Shown in pieces: positions 15,879 through 24,717 of a DNA stretch of 64,000 nt. A program made the translations under genes and the position numbers. The DNA comes from Actinomycetota bacterium (lineage in GTDB: Bacteria > Actinomycetota > Thermoleophilia > Gaiellales > F1-60-MAGs149), in the NCBI GenBank assembly GCA_026392355.1, contig JAPLCF010000030.1, positions 372,001 to 436,000 on the forward strand, given 5' to 3'. The notes under the pieces are model-generated. The model saw nothing but the letters and a program-made list of their open reading frames with translations. It was not told the origin of the DNA and searched no databases. How positions within the stretch are numbered: the stretch's first letter is position 1; each line of letters starts with the position of its first letter.

Positions 15879-16538
15879 TTAGCGACGCGCGCCGAGGATA
15901 AAGATCAGCATCGCGATCGACGTGAGCGCCGCCACGAGGTACGTGGTGGCGGCCGCCGTCAGCACGCCGCGCGCCACGGGCGCGGTCTGGGCATCGACCA
16001 TGCCGTCCTCGCGCAGGATCCGCATGGCGCGCCGCGAGGCGTCGATCTCGACCGGGAGCGTGACGAGGTGGAAGAGCAGGACGGCCGAGAACAGCGCCAC
16101 CGCGATCCAGATCAGGCCGGCGAAGCCCGCGAAGACACCGAGCATCAGTGGCAGCACCCAGAGTTGGCTGGCGATGGCCGCGCTCGGAGCGAGGGCCGAG
16201 CGGACGCGGAACATCGTGTGCGCGGTGTGGTGCTGCAACGCATGCCCGCACTCGTGCGCCGCAATCGCGACGGCCGCGGCGGACGAGCGGTTGTAGATCT
16301 GATCCGACAGCCGGATCACCTGCTCCCGCGGGTCGTAGTGGTCGGTCAGCGGACCGTCCTTCGACGTCTCCACCCGTACCTGCACGGCACCGTGACGGGC
16401 GAGAATACGGTGCGCGGCCTCGGCGCCGGTCATGCCCGTCGGCACGTCCTGCGCGCGCGCCACCGCGCGGCGTACCCACGCCTGCGCGGCGAAGCCCGCG
16501 ACCATCGGGAGGAGGAACAAGACGAGGAACATACTCAT
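15879..16538 (-). CDS. YugP-like membrane zinc metallopeptidase
   Basis: 219 residues from ATG 16538 (ATG 16532 also possible). N-terminal hydrophobic helix, then a soluble part with the zinc motif HECGHALQHHTA and preceding DHYDPREQVIRLSDQIYN, typical of the YugP/Zn_peptidase_2 family. Two or three further helices lie near 125-165 and 195-217, with PVEIDASRRAM between them. Probably membrane-bound with the active site near the membrane. Substrate unknown. Confidence 0.88.
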   Translation of the reverse strand: MSMFLVLFLLPMVAGFAAQAWVRRAVARAQDVPTGMTGAEAAHRILARHGAVQVRVETSKDGPLTDHYDPREQVIRLSDQIYNRSSAAAVAIAAHECGHALQHHTAHTMFRVRSALAPSAAIASQLWVLPLMLGVFAGFAGLIWIAVALFSAVLLFHLVTLPVEIDASRRAMRILREDGMVDAQTAPVARGVLTAAATTYLVAALTSIAMLIFILGARR

Positions 16539-16550
16539 GCCCTGAGTATG
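16536..16550 (-). promoter_or_regulatory. Possible leaderless promoter: CATACT box, 6-nt spacer, ATG
   Basis: Minus strand CATACT (16550-16545), spacer CAGGGC, ATG 16538. One mismatch to TAnnnT. Confidence 0.4.
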
Positions 16551-16633
16551 CCTCCCGTTTCGGCGGTTTTCCTGACGGATCGGCACCCTCTTGGCGGACC
16601 GGAGTAGCGGAACCGCATCCGCCTCCGCGTTGC

Positions 16634-16639
16634 TAGGCT
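16634..16639 (+). promoter_or_regulatory. -10 box for tRNA-Gln
   Basis: TAGGCT, ending 12 nt before the mature tRNA 5' end. This would give a 5' leader of about 6 nt. Confidence 0.5.
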
Positions 16640-16651
16640 TCGCCGCGTCAT

Positions 16652-16722
16652 TGGGGGATCGTCTAATGGCAGGACGACCGGTTCTGGTCCGGTTAATCGG
16701 GGTTCGAGTCCCTGTCCCCCAG
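16652..16722 (+). tRNA. tRNA-Gln (anticodon CTG)
   Basis: The acceptor arm TGGGGGA pairs fully with TCCCCCA and the discriminator is G. The anticodon stem ACCGG/CCGGT encloses loop TTCTGGT, giving anticodon CTG. The T arm contains GGTTCGAGTCC. CCA is not encoded. Confidence 0.95.
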
Positions 16723-16735
16723 CCTCGATCGACTG

Positions 16736-16765
16736 AAGGCCGGTTCGCACCCGCGAACCGGCCTT
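16736..16765 (+). terminator. 13-bp hairpin downstream of tRNA-Gln
   Basis: AAGGCCGGTTCGC and GCGAACCGGCCTT form a perfect 13-bp stem with an ACCC loop, 13 nt after the tRNA. No T tract follows, so it could terminate without a U run or protect the 3' end. Confidence 0.65.
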
Positions 16766-16790
16766 CGGCGCTTGGCACGCGATCGTGTTG

Positions 16791-16827
16791 AATATTCGAC
16801 TCAAGTGTCAATTTGAGTGCTAATATT
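16791..16827. promoter_or_regulatory. AT-rich extended dyad upstream of the secreted-protein gene
   Basis: AATATT, 2 nt, ACTCAA, 8 nt, TTGAGT, 3 nt, AATATT: an inverted repeat in unusually AT-rich sequence, 35 nt before the start at 16862. Possible operator; no regulator assigned. Confidence 0.45.
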
Positions 16828-16861
16828 TGATTCGAGTTCTACTTTGTGTAGTGCTTGATGT

Positions 16862-18340
16862 ATGCGTCCGTCTAGCCACCACTTCATCGTTATCTCGGTT
16901 ATCGCCGTCGCCGCCGTCGCGATGACCACCGTTGCCGCCTTCCTGCCCGCAACATCTGGAGCTCGGCCAGCCCTCACCGACATCGTGACGGAGCGGCCGC
17001 CGACGACCGTCCCGAGTCGCCCCACAGGGGCAGTCGCACAAGCCGCGCAGGCCGTGCAGGCCGCGGCCTCGAACACTCGCCCGATCACGAGCGGTGGAGT
17101 CACGCAACCCATTACGTGCGCCTGGCCGGTCGAGAGCACGCCATCGAAGGCAAACGTTGCGTATCCCGACTCGAACGCCACCTACTGGACGACGCCGTTC
17201 ATCGCCCAAGAGGGCATGACCATCACGCTCAAAGGCACGTTTCCAACCGCTCGTTTCTTCTCGTTCGTCGTCTACAACAGCGCCGGCCAGGACTTCACGA
17301 CCAACGGCATTCCCTCGTCGCTAACCGACTACCAGATGGTGCCGGATCCGGGCACGCAAAACCCGTGGGTCACCGCGAGCGCAGCTTCTGGCACGTATAG
17401 CGTTACGCTGATGAACGGCGTGACGTCGGGCATGACGAACGCGATTCCGCTGACGCCGTCGACGCCCTCCACGCCCCTCCTCAAGGGCATACCCGCCATC
17501 ACGGGCTTCGTGACCATGCGTGTCTATCTGCCGGCCAACAACAATGCCAATGCGATCCCGCTGCCGACGATGACCATCTCCACCGACAGCGGTGCCAAGG
17601 TCACGACGCTCAAGCAGTGCGCCAGCGCGCAGAAGACACCGTCAATGAAGACCCAGATCATGAAGGCGGCGATCGCCAAGATGCTCACCCAGACTCTGGC
17701 GGGTAAGGCCGGCACGCCGCCAACCACGTCGGGCACGTGCAGTGCCTCGCTGGTGTTCTGCAAGGCGGGCGGCTCCACCACGCCCTTCCCGAACAGCGAT
17801 TCGGGCTATGTCGCCGCGCGCTACCAGCCGGCGGCTGGGTACGTTACCGTCGTCAAAGCGAAGATGCCGAAAAGCGCCACTGCCTACGGCAACGGACCGG
17901 GCGTCTGGCCCGCATCAGGCATCAACCTGCGGTACTGGTCGTTCTGTAACTACGTCTACGCCAAGCCGTACCCGGTCGTCACCGTGGGCCCCATCATGGG
18001 CTGCACGGCTGATCAGGACATGCCGCTGGTCAATGGCACCGCCACCGTCGTGATCTCGTCTCTCAAGGACCGGCCGGTGTCGACCCTTGGCCCGAAGGCC
18101 AAGCTCGGCTGGCTGCCAACCTCGCCCACCAACACGACCGCTGAGGAGGTGATCGCGATCCGTAACATGCTGGCCGCGCCGACCTTCACCCAGTCCGTCA
18201 TGAACGCTGAGAACTCGAACCAGGCGTCTGCCCAGAGCACAATGGGGCCGTACTACCCCAGCGGCGTCCAGTGCACCACGGCGACGTTCGCGAAGGGTGG
18301 CGCGGCGGGGTGCTTCAAGAACCCCGCATCGCCAAGCTGA
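16862..18340 (+). CDS. Secreted protein of unknown function
   Basis: 492 residues. An N-terminal hydrophobic segment (about 9-28) ending near PATSGARP looks like a signal peptide, followed by a Thr/Pro/Ala-rich linker. The body is Thr/Ser/Asn-rich and beta-like, with WTTPFIAQEGMTITLKGTFP and ARFFSFVVYNSAGQDF early and YWSFCNYVYAKPYPVVTVGP late, which may be two related halves. Eight or so cysteines are present, suggesting disulfides. The family is not recognised. The dyad at 16791-16827 may control it. Confidence 0.75.
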   Translation: MRPSSHHFIVISVIAVAAVAMTTVAAFLPATSGARPALTDIVTERPPTTVPSRPTGAVAQAAQAVQAAASNTRPITSGGVTQPITCAWPVESTPSKANVAYPDSNATYWTTPFIAQEGMTITLKGTFPTARFFSFVVYNSAGQDFTTNGIPSSLTDYQMVPDPGTQNPWVTASAASGTYSVTLMNGVTSGMTNAIPLTPSTPSTPLLKGIPAITGFVTMRVYLPANNNANAIPLPTMTISTDSGAKVTTLKQCASAQKTPSMKTQIMKAAIAKMLTQTLAGKAGTPPTTSGTCSASLVFCKAGGSTTPFPNSDSGYVAARYQPAAGYVTVVKAKMPKSATAYGNGPGVWPASGINLRYWSFCNYVYAKPYPVVTVGPIMGCTADQDMPLVNGTATVVISSLKDRPVSTLGPKAKLGWLPTSPTNTTAEEVIAIRNMLAAPTFTQSVMNAENSNQASAQSTMGPYYPSGVQCTTATFAKGGAAGCFKNPASPS

Positions 18341-18343
18341 TCC

Positions 18344-18811
18344 TCAGCTATCGCGACGACGCGACACGCCGTAAAGCGCGATCAACTCGCCATCCGCACT
18401 CAGGTGCGGCAGCGTCTGGACGTCGCACAACACCGTTGAGCCGTCTTTGCACAGGTACTCCAGCTCGCCGATGAAGGTCTGCGGCTTGTCGCCGCGCTGC
18501 AGCGTCTCCATGAGCGACATGAAATAGGCAAATGAGACGGCCTGCGAAGCGGGCGTGAGGATCTCGTCGAGACCCTGCGTGATTGCCTCTTCCGGCGTGA
18601 AGCCACGCACGCTCTCGACCTCGCGGCTGACATGCGTGATGCGTCCGTCGGGCGACATCGACCACACGACGTCGTCATCGCGCAACTCCATCAAGACGTC
18701 ACGCTGATCGCTGCTCTGTACGAGATTCGTGGCCTGCACGCGCGCGAGCACGTCGGCTTCAGACGGTGCGACACCCTCGTAGAGTGGCTTCCCCTGTTCG
18801 TCTGCCGACAT
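18344..18811 (-). CDS. Stand-alone PAS-domain protein
   Basis: 155 residues. A single PAS domain (about 40-155): VVWSMSPDGRITHVSREVES, GFTPEEAITQGLDEILTPAS and the PAC-like YLCKDGSTVLCDVQTLPHLS. No output domain, so it would work through a partner such as a kinase or diguanylate cyclase. Start ATG 18811 is preceded by GGAGGGAG at 8 nt. Its stop lies 3 nt from that of the convergent gene ending at 18340. Confidence 0.85.
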   Translation of the reverse strand: MSADEQGKPLYEGVAPSEADVLARVQATNLVQSSDQRDVLMELRDDDVVWSMSPDGRITHVSREVESVRGFTPEEAITQGLDEILTPASQAVSFAYFMSLMETLQRGDKPQTFIGELEYLCKDGSTVLCDVQTLPHLSADGELIALYGVSRRRDS

Positions 18812-18872
18812 CGCTGCACTCCCTCCGCTTTCTTGCGACAACTGTAGCGCCCCGTGGCAATGGCATCGTGGT

Positions 18873-19274
18873 GTGCACGCGACCGTGCCGCCGCGACACC
18901 ACCAGTGGCTCGGCCACCACGCAGAAATCGGCGAAGATCTGTCTGTGGGCGTGATTCCTGGAGCACTGTTCCCCAATGCCGATCGTGTCCGGGCAGTTCG
19001 TGACGCGATCATCGCTATGGCCCCGCCGCTCGGCACGCCCCTGACCGATGACGAGGCGATTACGATCGCCGACCTCTTCGAAGGCGACGTCGGTCTACTC
19101 CTGTTCATGCGCGAGCACCCGGGCCACTGGATCTGCCTGTCGGGGAACGAGATGGGCGACGGCCCGGTCTCGGTCGACAAGGACGTCTGGCACTCGCGAC
19201 TGGTCGAGGCCGCCGAGGAGCACCACGCGTTCTGGACACGACTGTCGGAGACGACGCCGCCCACCAACTGGTAG
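18873..19274 (+). CDS. Hypothetical protein
   Basis: 133 residues from GTG 18873, or about 109 from GTG 18945. Not recognised. Acidic; GEDLSVGVIPGALFPNADR, then LTDDEAITIADLFEGDVGLL and MREHPGHWICLSGNEMGD. No signal peptide or membrane segment. Divergent from the PAS gene across about 60 bp. The start is uncertain because neither candidate has a good Shine-Dalgarno. Confidence 0.6.
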   Translation: MHATVPPRHHQWLGHHAEIGEDLSVGVIPGALFPNADRVRAVRDAIIAMAPPLGTPLTDDEAITIADLFEGDVGLLLFMREHPGHWICLSGNEMGDGPVSVDKDVWHSRLVEAAEEHHAFWTRLSETTPPTNW

Positions 19275-19305
19275 GCCGACGACGCAGCAGATGCGTGATT
19301 CTGGC

Positions 19306-19311
19306 TACACT
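19306..19311 (+). promoter_or_regulatory. -10 box for tRNA-Glu
   Basis: TACACT lies 22 nt upstream of the mature tRNA, leaving a leader of about 15 nt. Confidence 0.45.
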
Positions 19312-19333
19312 GCCGCTGCTCTTCGGAGCACCT

Positions 19334-19406
19334 GGCGCATTCGTCTAGGGGCCTAGGACGCCGCCCTCTCACGGCGGTAGCACGGGTTCGAATCCCGTAT
19401 GCGCTA
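19334..19406 (+). tRNA. tRNA-Glu (anticodon CTC)
   Basis: Acceptor GGCGCAT pairs with ATGCGCT (a G-U pair at 1-72), discriminator A. The anticodon stem CCGCC/GGCGG encloses loop CTCTCAC, giving anticodon CTC. The T arm contains GGTTCGAATCC. CCA is not encoded. Confidence 0.95.
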
Positions 19407-19488
19407 CTCGCGGAGCCCGTCGCACCTGCGGCGGGTTCTTCGCGTTTTTCGGGACACTCGCATCCACCCGGCGTGCGACCCTGTGCTC

Positions 19489-20073
19489 GTGGACACGGCT
19501 GACGGCAGCGGAATCCGCCGAGGGCGCCTCGAGGGCATCTCGGACGGGATCATGGCGGTGGCGATCACGCTGCTCGCACTTGGCATTGATGCGCCGACGC
19601 CGGAGCCCGGCGAGTCGCTGCTGCAGGCGTTCGACGCGCAGACGCTCGGCGCGATCGGGTTGTTCGCGCTCAGCTTCTTCCTGATTGCGCGATTCTGGTT
19701 GGTGCACCATCGCCTCTTCGCCGGGTTGCCCTCGACGCTCGCGCCACCGTTCGTGATTCTCAACTTCGCGTTCCTCGCCGCCATCTGCCTGGTGCCCTTC
19801 GCCACGACGACGTACTCGCGCAACCCGGACGACATGACGGCGCTCGCGATCTACACGGCAGTCGTCGCCGGCGCCACAATCCTGCTGTCGGTGATGTTCC
19901 GAGAGAGCGCGACGAGCACCTCCCGCCGCGGCGTGATCGTCCCGCTGATCCTGCTCAGCGCTATACCCGTCGGCCTGCTCGTCGGTCCCCGCTACGCGCC
20001 AATGGTGTGGATCCTGTTGCTGCTCGCCGACGGGATTCGTGCCCAGCGCCTCAGCCGCCGCCGGTCTGCCTGA
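19489..20073 (+). CDS. TMEM175-like (DUF1211) cation channel protein
   Basis: 194 residues from GTG 19489 (GTG 19483 also possible). GRLEGISDGIMAVAITLLAL matches the first-helix signature of TMEM175 proteins (R-x-x-x-[FI]-S-D-x-[IV]-x-A-[IV]-x-[IL]-T-L-L). Six hydrophobic segments, one repeat, as in bacterial TMEM175 potassium channels that assemble as tetramers. The usual Phe of the RxxxFSD motif is Ile here. Starts about 80 nt after tRNA-Glu and may share its transcript. Confidence 0.82.
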   Translation: MDTADGSGIRRGRLEGISDGIMAVAITLLALGIDAPTPEPGESLLQAFDAQTLGAIGLFALSFFLIARFWLVHHRLFAGLPSTLAPPFVILNFAFLAAICLVPFATTTYSRNPDDMTALAIYTAVVAGATILLSVMFRESATSTSRRGVIVPLILLSAIPVGLLVGPRYAPMVWILLLLADGIRAQRLSRRRSA

Positions 20074-20159
20074 CCTGCTGCGGCCGCTCCCGTTTTACTC
20101 GCTCGACCCGGTCGCCACGCATCACCGAACGTTCACCCAATTTCGTACGAAGTGAGTGC

Positions 20160-20174
20160 TACCGTTGCGCCATG
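20160..20174 (+). promoter_or_regulatory. Leaderless promoter: TACCGT box, 6-nt spacer, ATG
   Basis: TACCGT at 20160-20165, spacer TGCGCC, ATG 20172. Confidence 0.55.
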
Positions 20175-22178
20175 CGCGCCACGTTGGCTTTGGTCAGCGT
20201 CGTCCTCACGACGCTCGTCGCCGCCCCGACCGCGGTGGCGACGCCATCGCTCCTGACCGACACGATCGGGCCCTTCGGCCAGCCGTATGGCATCGCCGTC
20301 TCGCCGGACGGCTCGTCCGTGCGCGTGCTTGAAGTCATCGACGACGCCGTCCAGTACGTGGACCCGGTGACGAACACGATCAGCGGCGCCGAGGTGGGCG
20401 TGGGCAACGACCCGTACTTCGGCGCCTTCGACGCCTCGGGTTCCACGTTCTTCGCCGCCAACTGGAACAGCGGCACCGTGAGCGTAATCGTCGGTCGAGC
20501 GGTCGTGAGCACGATCGCCGTCGGCAATAAGCCGTACCTGATCAAGCCGGTGGCCGCCGGTGCGAAGCTCGTGACCCTGAACCAGGGCGCCGCCGGCGCG
20601 CCCGGCGTGAGCCTGATCGATGCGGCGACGCGCACCGTCGACCGCACCGTCAGCACGGGTACCGCGGGCAATCAAGTCACATCGCTCGCCGTTCACCCGG
20701 CCGGGACCACGGCCTGGGTAACATCGATTGCGGACCTATATCTGAAGAAGGTCACGCTCGCCACGGGTGCCGTCACGACCATCACTCCGTCTCTCGTCGG
20801 CGGCCAGGTCCCACGCGCAGTCTTCGCGTCACCAAGCGGTGCCACGCTGGCGCTGATCACTAGGGGTACCAACGAACTGATTCTCCTCGACGGCTCGACA
20901 GGCACCATTGCCCACCGCATCTCTCTCGGCACCCAGCGCGCCTGGGCGGTCGCCTTTTCCCCCGACGGCGCGACGGCGTACGCACTCGTCGACGACACCG
21001 GCGGGATCAATCCACAGGTACGGGCGTACACGGTCGCCACGGGAGCACTAAGCCGGTCGTTCCCGCTCTCGACGGACGACACGCTGCCCGGGGACGGCGA
21101 TCCTGCGGAGTGGTTCACAACGACCCCCGACGGCGTGAATCTCGTCGTCGCCACAATCGATGCCTCGGGGGACACAGCGGTCAACCTCATCGATACGCGC
21201 TCTGGTCGGCGTGACGCGGTCGCGCTACCCAACTTCATCGGTCGTTTCGGCTACCTCGCGCTCAACCCCGCCGGTACGCGGATCTACGTGTCCAACGGTC
21301 GGAGCACAGGCTTGCTCGCCGCGCTTGCCGCTGTCAGCACGCCAGGTGCACCCACCGCCGTGGCCGCCCGCGCCGGCAACGGTTCCGCGCTCGTGTCGTG
21401 GACCGCGCCGAGCGATGATGGCGGCGCGATCGTTTCCCGGTACACCGCTACGGCTGCGCCCGGTGGGCAGACCTGCGCCTGGACCACCGGTGACCTCGCA
21501 TGCACCCTGACCGGACTGACCAACGGCACCGGCTACAACGTCAGCGTCACGGCCACCACCGTCGCTGGCACGTCGGTAGCCTCCTCCGCCGTCGCCGTCA
21601 CACCAGCTGACGCCCCCGGTCGCCCAACGGCGGTGACTGCGGTCGCCGGGCTGCTCCGTGCGGTCGTCTCCTGGAAGGCCCCGACGGACACGGGTGGCGG
21701 TATCACGGGCTACACCGCCACCGCCAGCCCCGGCGGCGGGACGTGCACGACTACCGGCGCGCTCACCTGCACGATCACTGGCCTGCTGAATACGACGGCG
21801 TACACGATCACCGTCGTGGCGCGCTCGGCTGGCGGCACCGGTACCGCCTCCAGTGCCAGCACCGCCGTGCGCCCGTACAAGCAGCTCGCCATGCGGAAGC
21901 CCAGCGCCTCGGCCACCCGCATCCGCTCGAGCGTCCCAGCCACCGGTCCCTCCACCATCACCCAGCTCACCACGAGCGCAAGCGGCGCGACCATCTGCCG
22001 CGCTACCGCCGCGCCCAAGACGAAGGGCACGAGTACCCTCACCTGCACCGTCAACAAGGCCACCCGCACCGCCTTGAAGAAGAAGGCCGCGACCGTCACC
22101 GTCCTCACGACCCTGCGCACCAAACAGGGCGCGAGCTTCGGCGCCACACACCGTGTGACGCTCCCCAAGTCGGGCTGA
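20172..22178 (+). CDS. Secreted beta-propeller protein with fibronectin type III repeats
   Basis: 668 residues from ATG 20172. Signal peptide 1-23 (VVLTTLVAAPTAVA). Residues about 30-395 form YVTN-like propeller blades (GQPYGIAVSPDGSSVRVLEV, RAWAVAFSPDGATAYALVDD). Two FN3 domains follow (about 396-480 and 483-570), each with TAVAARAGNGSALVSWTAP or TAVTAVAGLLRAVVSWKAP and a GLTNGTGYNVSVTA-type end. The last 90 residues are Thr/Lys-rich beta. Such architecture suggests extracellular binding. No anchor is seen and the ligand is unknown. Confidence 0.85.
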   Translation: MRATLALVSVVLTTLVAAPTAVATPSLLTDTIGPFGQPYGIAVSPDGSSVRVLEVIDDAVQYVDPVTNTISGAEVGVGNDPYFGAFDASGSTFFAANWNSGTVSVIVGRAVVSTIAVGNKPYLIKPVAAGAKLVTLNQGAAGAPGVSLIDAATRTVDRTVSTGTAGNQVTSLAVHPAGTTAWVTSIADLYLKKVTLATGAVTTITPSLVGGQVPRAVFASPSGATLALITRGTNELILLDGSTGTIAHRISLGTQRAWAVAFSPDGATAYALVDDTGGINPQVRAYTVATGALSRSFPLSTDDTLPGDGDPAEWFTTTPDGVNLVVATIDASGDTAVNLIDTRSGRRDAVALPNFIGRFGYLALNPAGTRIYVSNGRSTGLLAALAAVSTPGAPTAVAARAGNGSALVSWTAPSDDGGAIVSRYTATAAPGGQTCAWTTGDLACTLTGLTNGTGYNVSVTATTVAGTSVASSAVAVTPADAPGRPTAVTAVAGLLRAVVSWKAPTDTGGGITGYTATASPGGGTCTTTGALTCTITGLLNTTAYTITVVARSAGGTGTASSASTAVRPYKQLAMRKPSASATRIRSSVPATGPSTITQLTTSASGATICRATAAPKTKGTSTLTCTVNKATRTALKKKAATVTVLTTLRTKQGASFGATHRVTLPKSG

Positions 22179-22233
22179 CCCGCCCGACGCTGGCTGGCGG
22201 AGCCACGCCCCGCCATCTGCGAGACTCCCGCCC

Positions 22234-23517
22234 GTGAGCGATCCTCGCCCTGACGCGCTCGCCGACGGCAGCAGCGCCCGCGAGTTGCTGCGCCACCCGA
22301 TGGTCCGGCGGCTGCTGATCTCCGAGCTCGCCGCCACGATGTCGTTCGGCGTGCTGACGGCGGCGCTCGGCTGGCAGGCCTACGCGCGCACCGGCGATCC
22401 GCTCGTACTCGGCCTGATCGGGCTCTTCGAGTTCATCCCCGCGCTGATCCTCGCGATTCCCGCCGGACAGCTCGCCGACCGCGTCGACCGGCGTTACGTG
22501 ACGGCCGCCGGCAACCTCGGCGCCTTTGTCTTTACCGGCCTGCTGCTGCTCGACGCCGCCGTCTGGGGCCTCGAGGCGTGGCCGCTCTACGTCCTTGCAG
22601 CCGGCCTCGGCGGCTCCCGCGCTTTCGCGGGCGCGGCCTTCAACCCGATGCTCGCCGCCGCGGTCACCCCGCGTGCGCTGCCTCGCACGATGGCGCTGTC
22701 GTCCTCGACTTGGCAGGGCGCACTGATCGTCGGCCCGCTGCTCGGTGGCGCCTTCCAAGCGCTCGGCGACGTGCCGCCGTACGCCGCCGCCATGGTGTTG
22801 GAGGCCACCGCCGGCATCCTCGTCCTGACGGTCACCCGGCGGATCGGCACGGACCACAAGGTCGTCGATGCGCCACCCGCGACGCTCCGCGACGCGACCG
22901 CTGGACTGCGCTTCATCATCGCCACACCAGCCCTGCTCGCCGCTATCTCGCTCGACCTCGTGGCCGTGCTGTTCGGCGGTGCGACGGCGCTCCTGCCTGT
23001 CGTGGCCCAAGACATTCTTCATGTCGGCGAGGTTGGTTACGGCGTGCTGCGCGCCGCCCCAGGCGTCGGCGCGGTGCTCGTCGGCATTCTGCTGTCCGCC
23101 CGACCGATCCAGCGCAAGGTCGGACCAGTGTTGCTCAGCTGCGTGGCGCTCTTCGGCCTGTTCACGATCATCTTCGGCCTGTCGACAAACTTCCTCCTCA
23201 GCATCGTGGCGCTGTCCTTTCTTGCCGCGAGCGACATGGTCAGCGTGTTCATCCGCGCGACGCTCGGGCCACTGCTCACTCCCGCAGCACTGCGCGGACG
23301 CGTCGGCGCCGCTGAGCGCGTCTTCATCGGCGCTTCGAACGAACTCGGAGCCTTCGAATCGGGCACGCTGGCCCGCTTTATCGGCACGGTGCCTGCCATT
23401 CTCGTAGGCGGCGTCGCATCGGTCGCCATCGCTGGCCTCTGGTTCGTGCTGTTTCCCTCCCTGCGACGGATCGACCGCTTCGAGGACATCAAGCCGACTG
23501 ACGCCAGCACGCTCTAA
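22234..23517 (+). CDS. MFS transporter, EntS-like exporter group
   Basis: 427 residues from GTG. Twelve hydrophobic helices are apparent; the loop 2-3 signature appears as PAGQLADRVDRRYV. ELAATMSFGVLTAALGWQAY near the N-terminus and the general pattern match the MFS_3 (enterobactin/macrolide exporter) group. Substrate unknown. GAGACT lies 7 nt before the start (weak -10). The following ATPase gene has its own promoter. Confidence 0.88.
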   Translation: MSDPRPDALADGSSARELLRHPMVRRLLISELAATMSFGVLTAALGWQAYARTGDPLVLGLIGLFEFIPALILAIPAGQLADRVDRRYVTAAGNLGAFVFTGLLLLDAAVWGLEAWPLYVLAAGLGGSRAFAGAAFNPMLAAAVTPRALPRTMALSSSTWQGALIVGPLLGGAFQALGDVPPYAAAMVLEATAGILVLTVTRRIGTDHKVVDAPPATLRDATAGLRFIIATPALLAAISLDLVAVLFGGATALLPVVAQDILHVGEVGYGVLRAAPGVGAVLVGILLSARPIQRKVGPVLLSCVALFGLFTIIFGLSTNFLLSIVALSFLAASDMVSVFIRATLGPLLTPAALRGRVGAAERVFIGASNELGAFESGTLARFIGTVPAILVGGVASVAIAGLWFVLFPSLRRIDRFEDIKPTDASTL

Positions 23518-23548
23518 CGGCCGCCGCGTGCCGGCGCCTCGAACCGGC

Positions 23549-23565
23549 TAGAATCCCGCGCAATG
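23549..23565 (+). promoter_or_regulatory. Promoter: TAGAAT box 8 nt before ATG
   Basis: TAGAAT at 23549-23554 precedes ATG 23563 with an 8-nt spacer; no Shine-Dalgarno. Confidence 0.55.
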
Positions 23566-24717
23566 GCGGGGATCGCACTTGAGGGAGTGGCGAAGGTCTA
23601 CGACGGCGGCGTTCGCGCGGTCGATGGCGTCGACCTGACCGTTGAGGACGGCGAATTCGTCGTCCTCGTCGGCCCCTCCGGGTGCGGTAAGTCAACCCTG
23701 CTGCGGATGATTGCCGGACTCGAACACATCACCGAAGGCGCACTGCGCATCGGCGACAAGGACGTCACCAACGCCGCCCCGCGCGATCGCGACATCGCGA
23801 TGGTGTTCCAGAACTACGCGCTCTACCCGCAGATGAAGGTGCGCGACAACCTCGCCTTCGGCCTCAAGCTGCGCAAGACGCCCAAGGCCGAACGTGAGCA
23901 GCGGGTCAACGAGGTTGCCAAGATCCTCGGTCTCGATGAGCTCCTAGACCGCAAGCCTGGTCAGCTCTCCGGTGGACAGCGCCAGCGCGTCGCCATGGGA
24001 CGCGCCATGGTCCGCGAGCCCGCCGTCTACCTGATGGACGAGCCGCTCTCGAACCTCGATGCCAAGCTGCGCGTCTCGATGCGCGCCGAGCTCGCCCGCC
24101 TGCACGAGCGCCTGCGCACCACCACGATTTACGTGACGCATGATCAGATCGAGGCAATGACGCTCGGCGAGCGCGTCGTCGTGCTGCGCGACGGCCTGAT
24201 CCAGCAGGTAGCCCCGCCGAAAGAGCTCTACGACCACCCGGCCAACCTCTTCGTCGCTGCGTTCATCGGTAGTCCGCAGATGAACCTGCTCGAGGCCACC
24301 GTTGATGGCGATCACGTCGTCAGTGCCGGGCTGCGTCTACCGGTGCGCAGCGGGCGTATACCTAGCGGCATTAGCCGGGTGATTCTCGGCATCCGCCCCA
24401 CAGACGTCGCCATCGCCGCCGGGGGCGACACCCGCCCCACGCTGACCGGCACCGTGGCCGTCTTCGAGGACCTCGGCGCCGAAGCGCACGCGATCATGCC
24501 CGTCGACAGCCCGCGCATCACGGCCGACGCGGCGCTTGCCGCTACGGAGGCAGAGGCCGATCACGACGGCACGCTGCTGGCCGGCGATGATCGCGCACAG
24601 TTCACGGCACGCCTCGATGCCCATTCCGGCGTCACCCAGGGCGCAGAGCTCTCGCTCGCTATCGATCCCAACCGGATCCACCTGTTCGACCCGGCGTCGG
24701 GCGCCGCGCTCGTCTAG
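23563..24717 (+). CDS. Sugar ABC importer ATPase (MsmK/UgpC type)
   Basis: 384 residues. CUT1-type ATPase: Walker [11 protein letters not shown] loop [16 protein letters not shown], signature [15 protein letters not shown], Walker [16 protein letters not shown], switch His in [11 protein letters not shown]. The C-terminal TOBE/MalK-like domain covers about 240-384. The importer operon at 26983-30137 has a binding protein and two permeases but no ATPase, so this gene is the likely energy source; such ATPases can also serve several importers. Its stop interlocks with that of the opposing kinase gene in CTAG. Confidence 0.93.
   Translation: MAGIALEGVAKVYDGGVRAVDGVDLTVEDGEFVVLVGPSGCGKSTLLRMIAGLEHITEGALRIGDKDVTNAAPRDRDIAMVFQNYALYPQMKVRDNLAFGLKLRKTPKAEREQRVNEVAKILGLDELLDRKPGQLSGGQRQRVAMGRAMVREPAVYLMDEPLSNLDAKLRVSMRAELARLHERLRTTTIYVTHDQIEAMTLGERVVVLRDGLIQQVAPPKELYDHPANLFVAAFIGSPQMNLLEATVDGDHVVSAGLRLPVRSGRIPSGISRVILGIRPTDVAIAAGGDTRPTLTGTVAVFEDLGAEAHAIMPVDSPRITADAALAATEAEADHDGTLLAGDDRAQFTARLDAHSGVTQGAELSLAIDPNRIHLFDPASGAALV

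Noticed and set aside
16736-16765. Hairpin considered as an attachment site next to tRNA-Gln
   Set aside because: It is a simple perfect stem-loop after the tRNA. No integrase and no second copy of the tRNA 3' end were found in the window.
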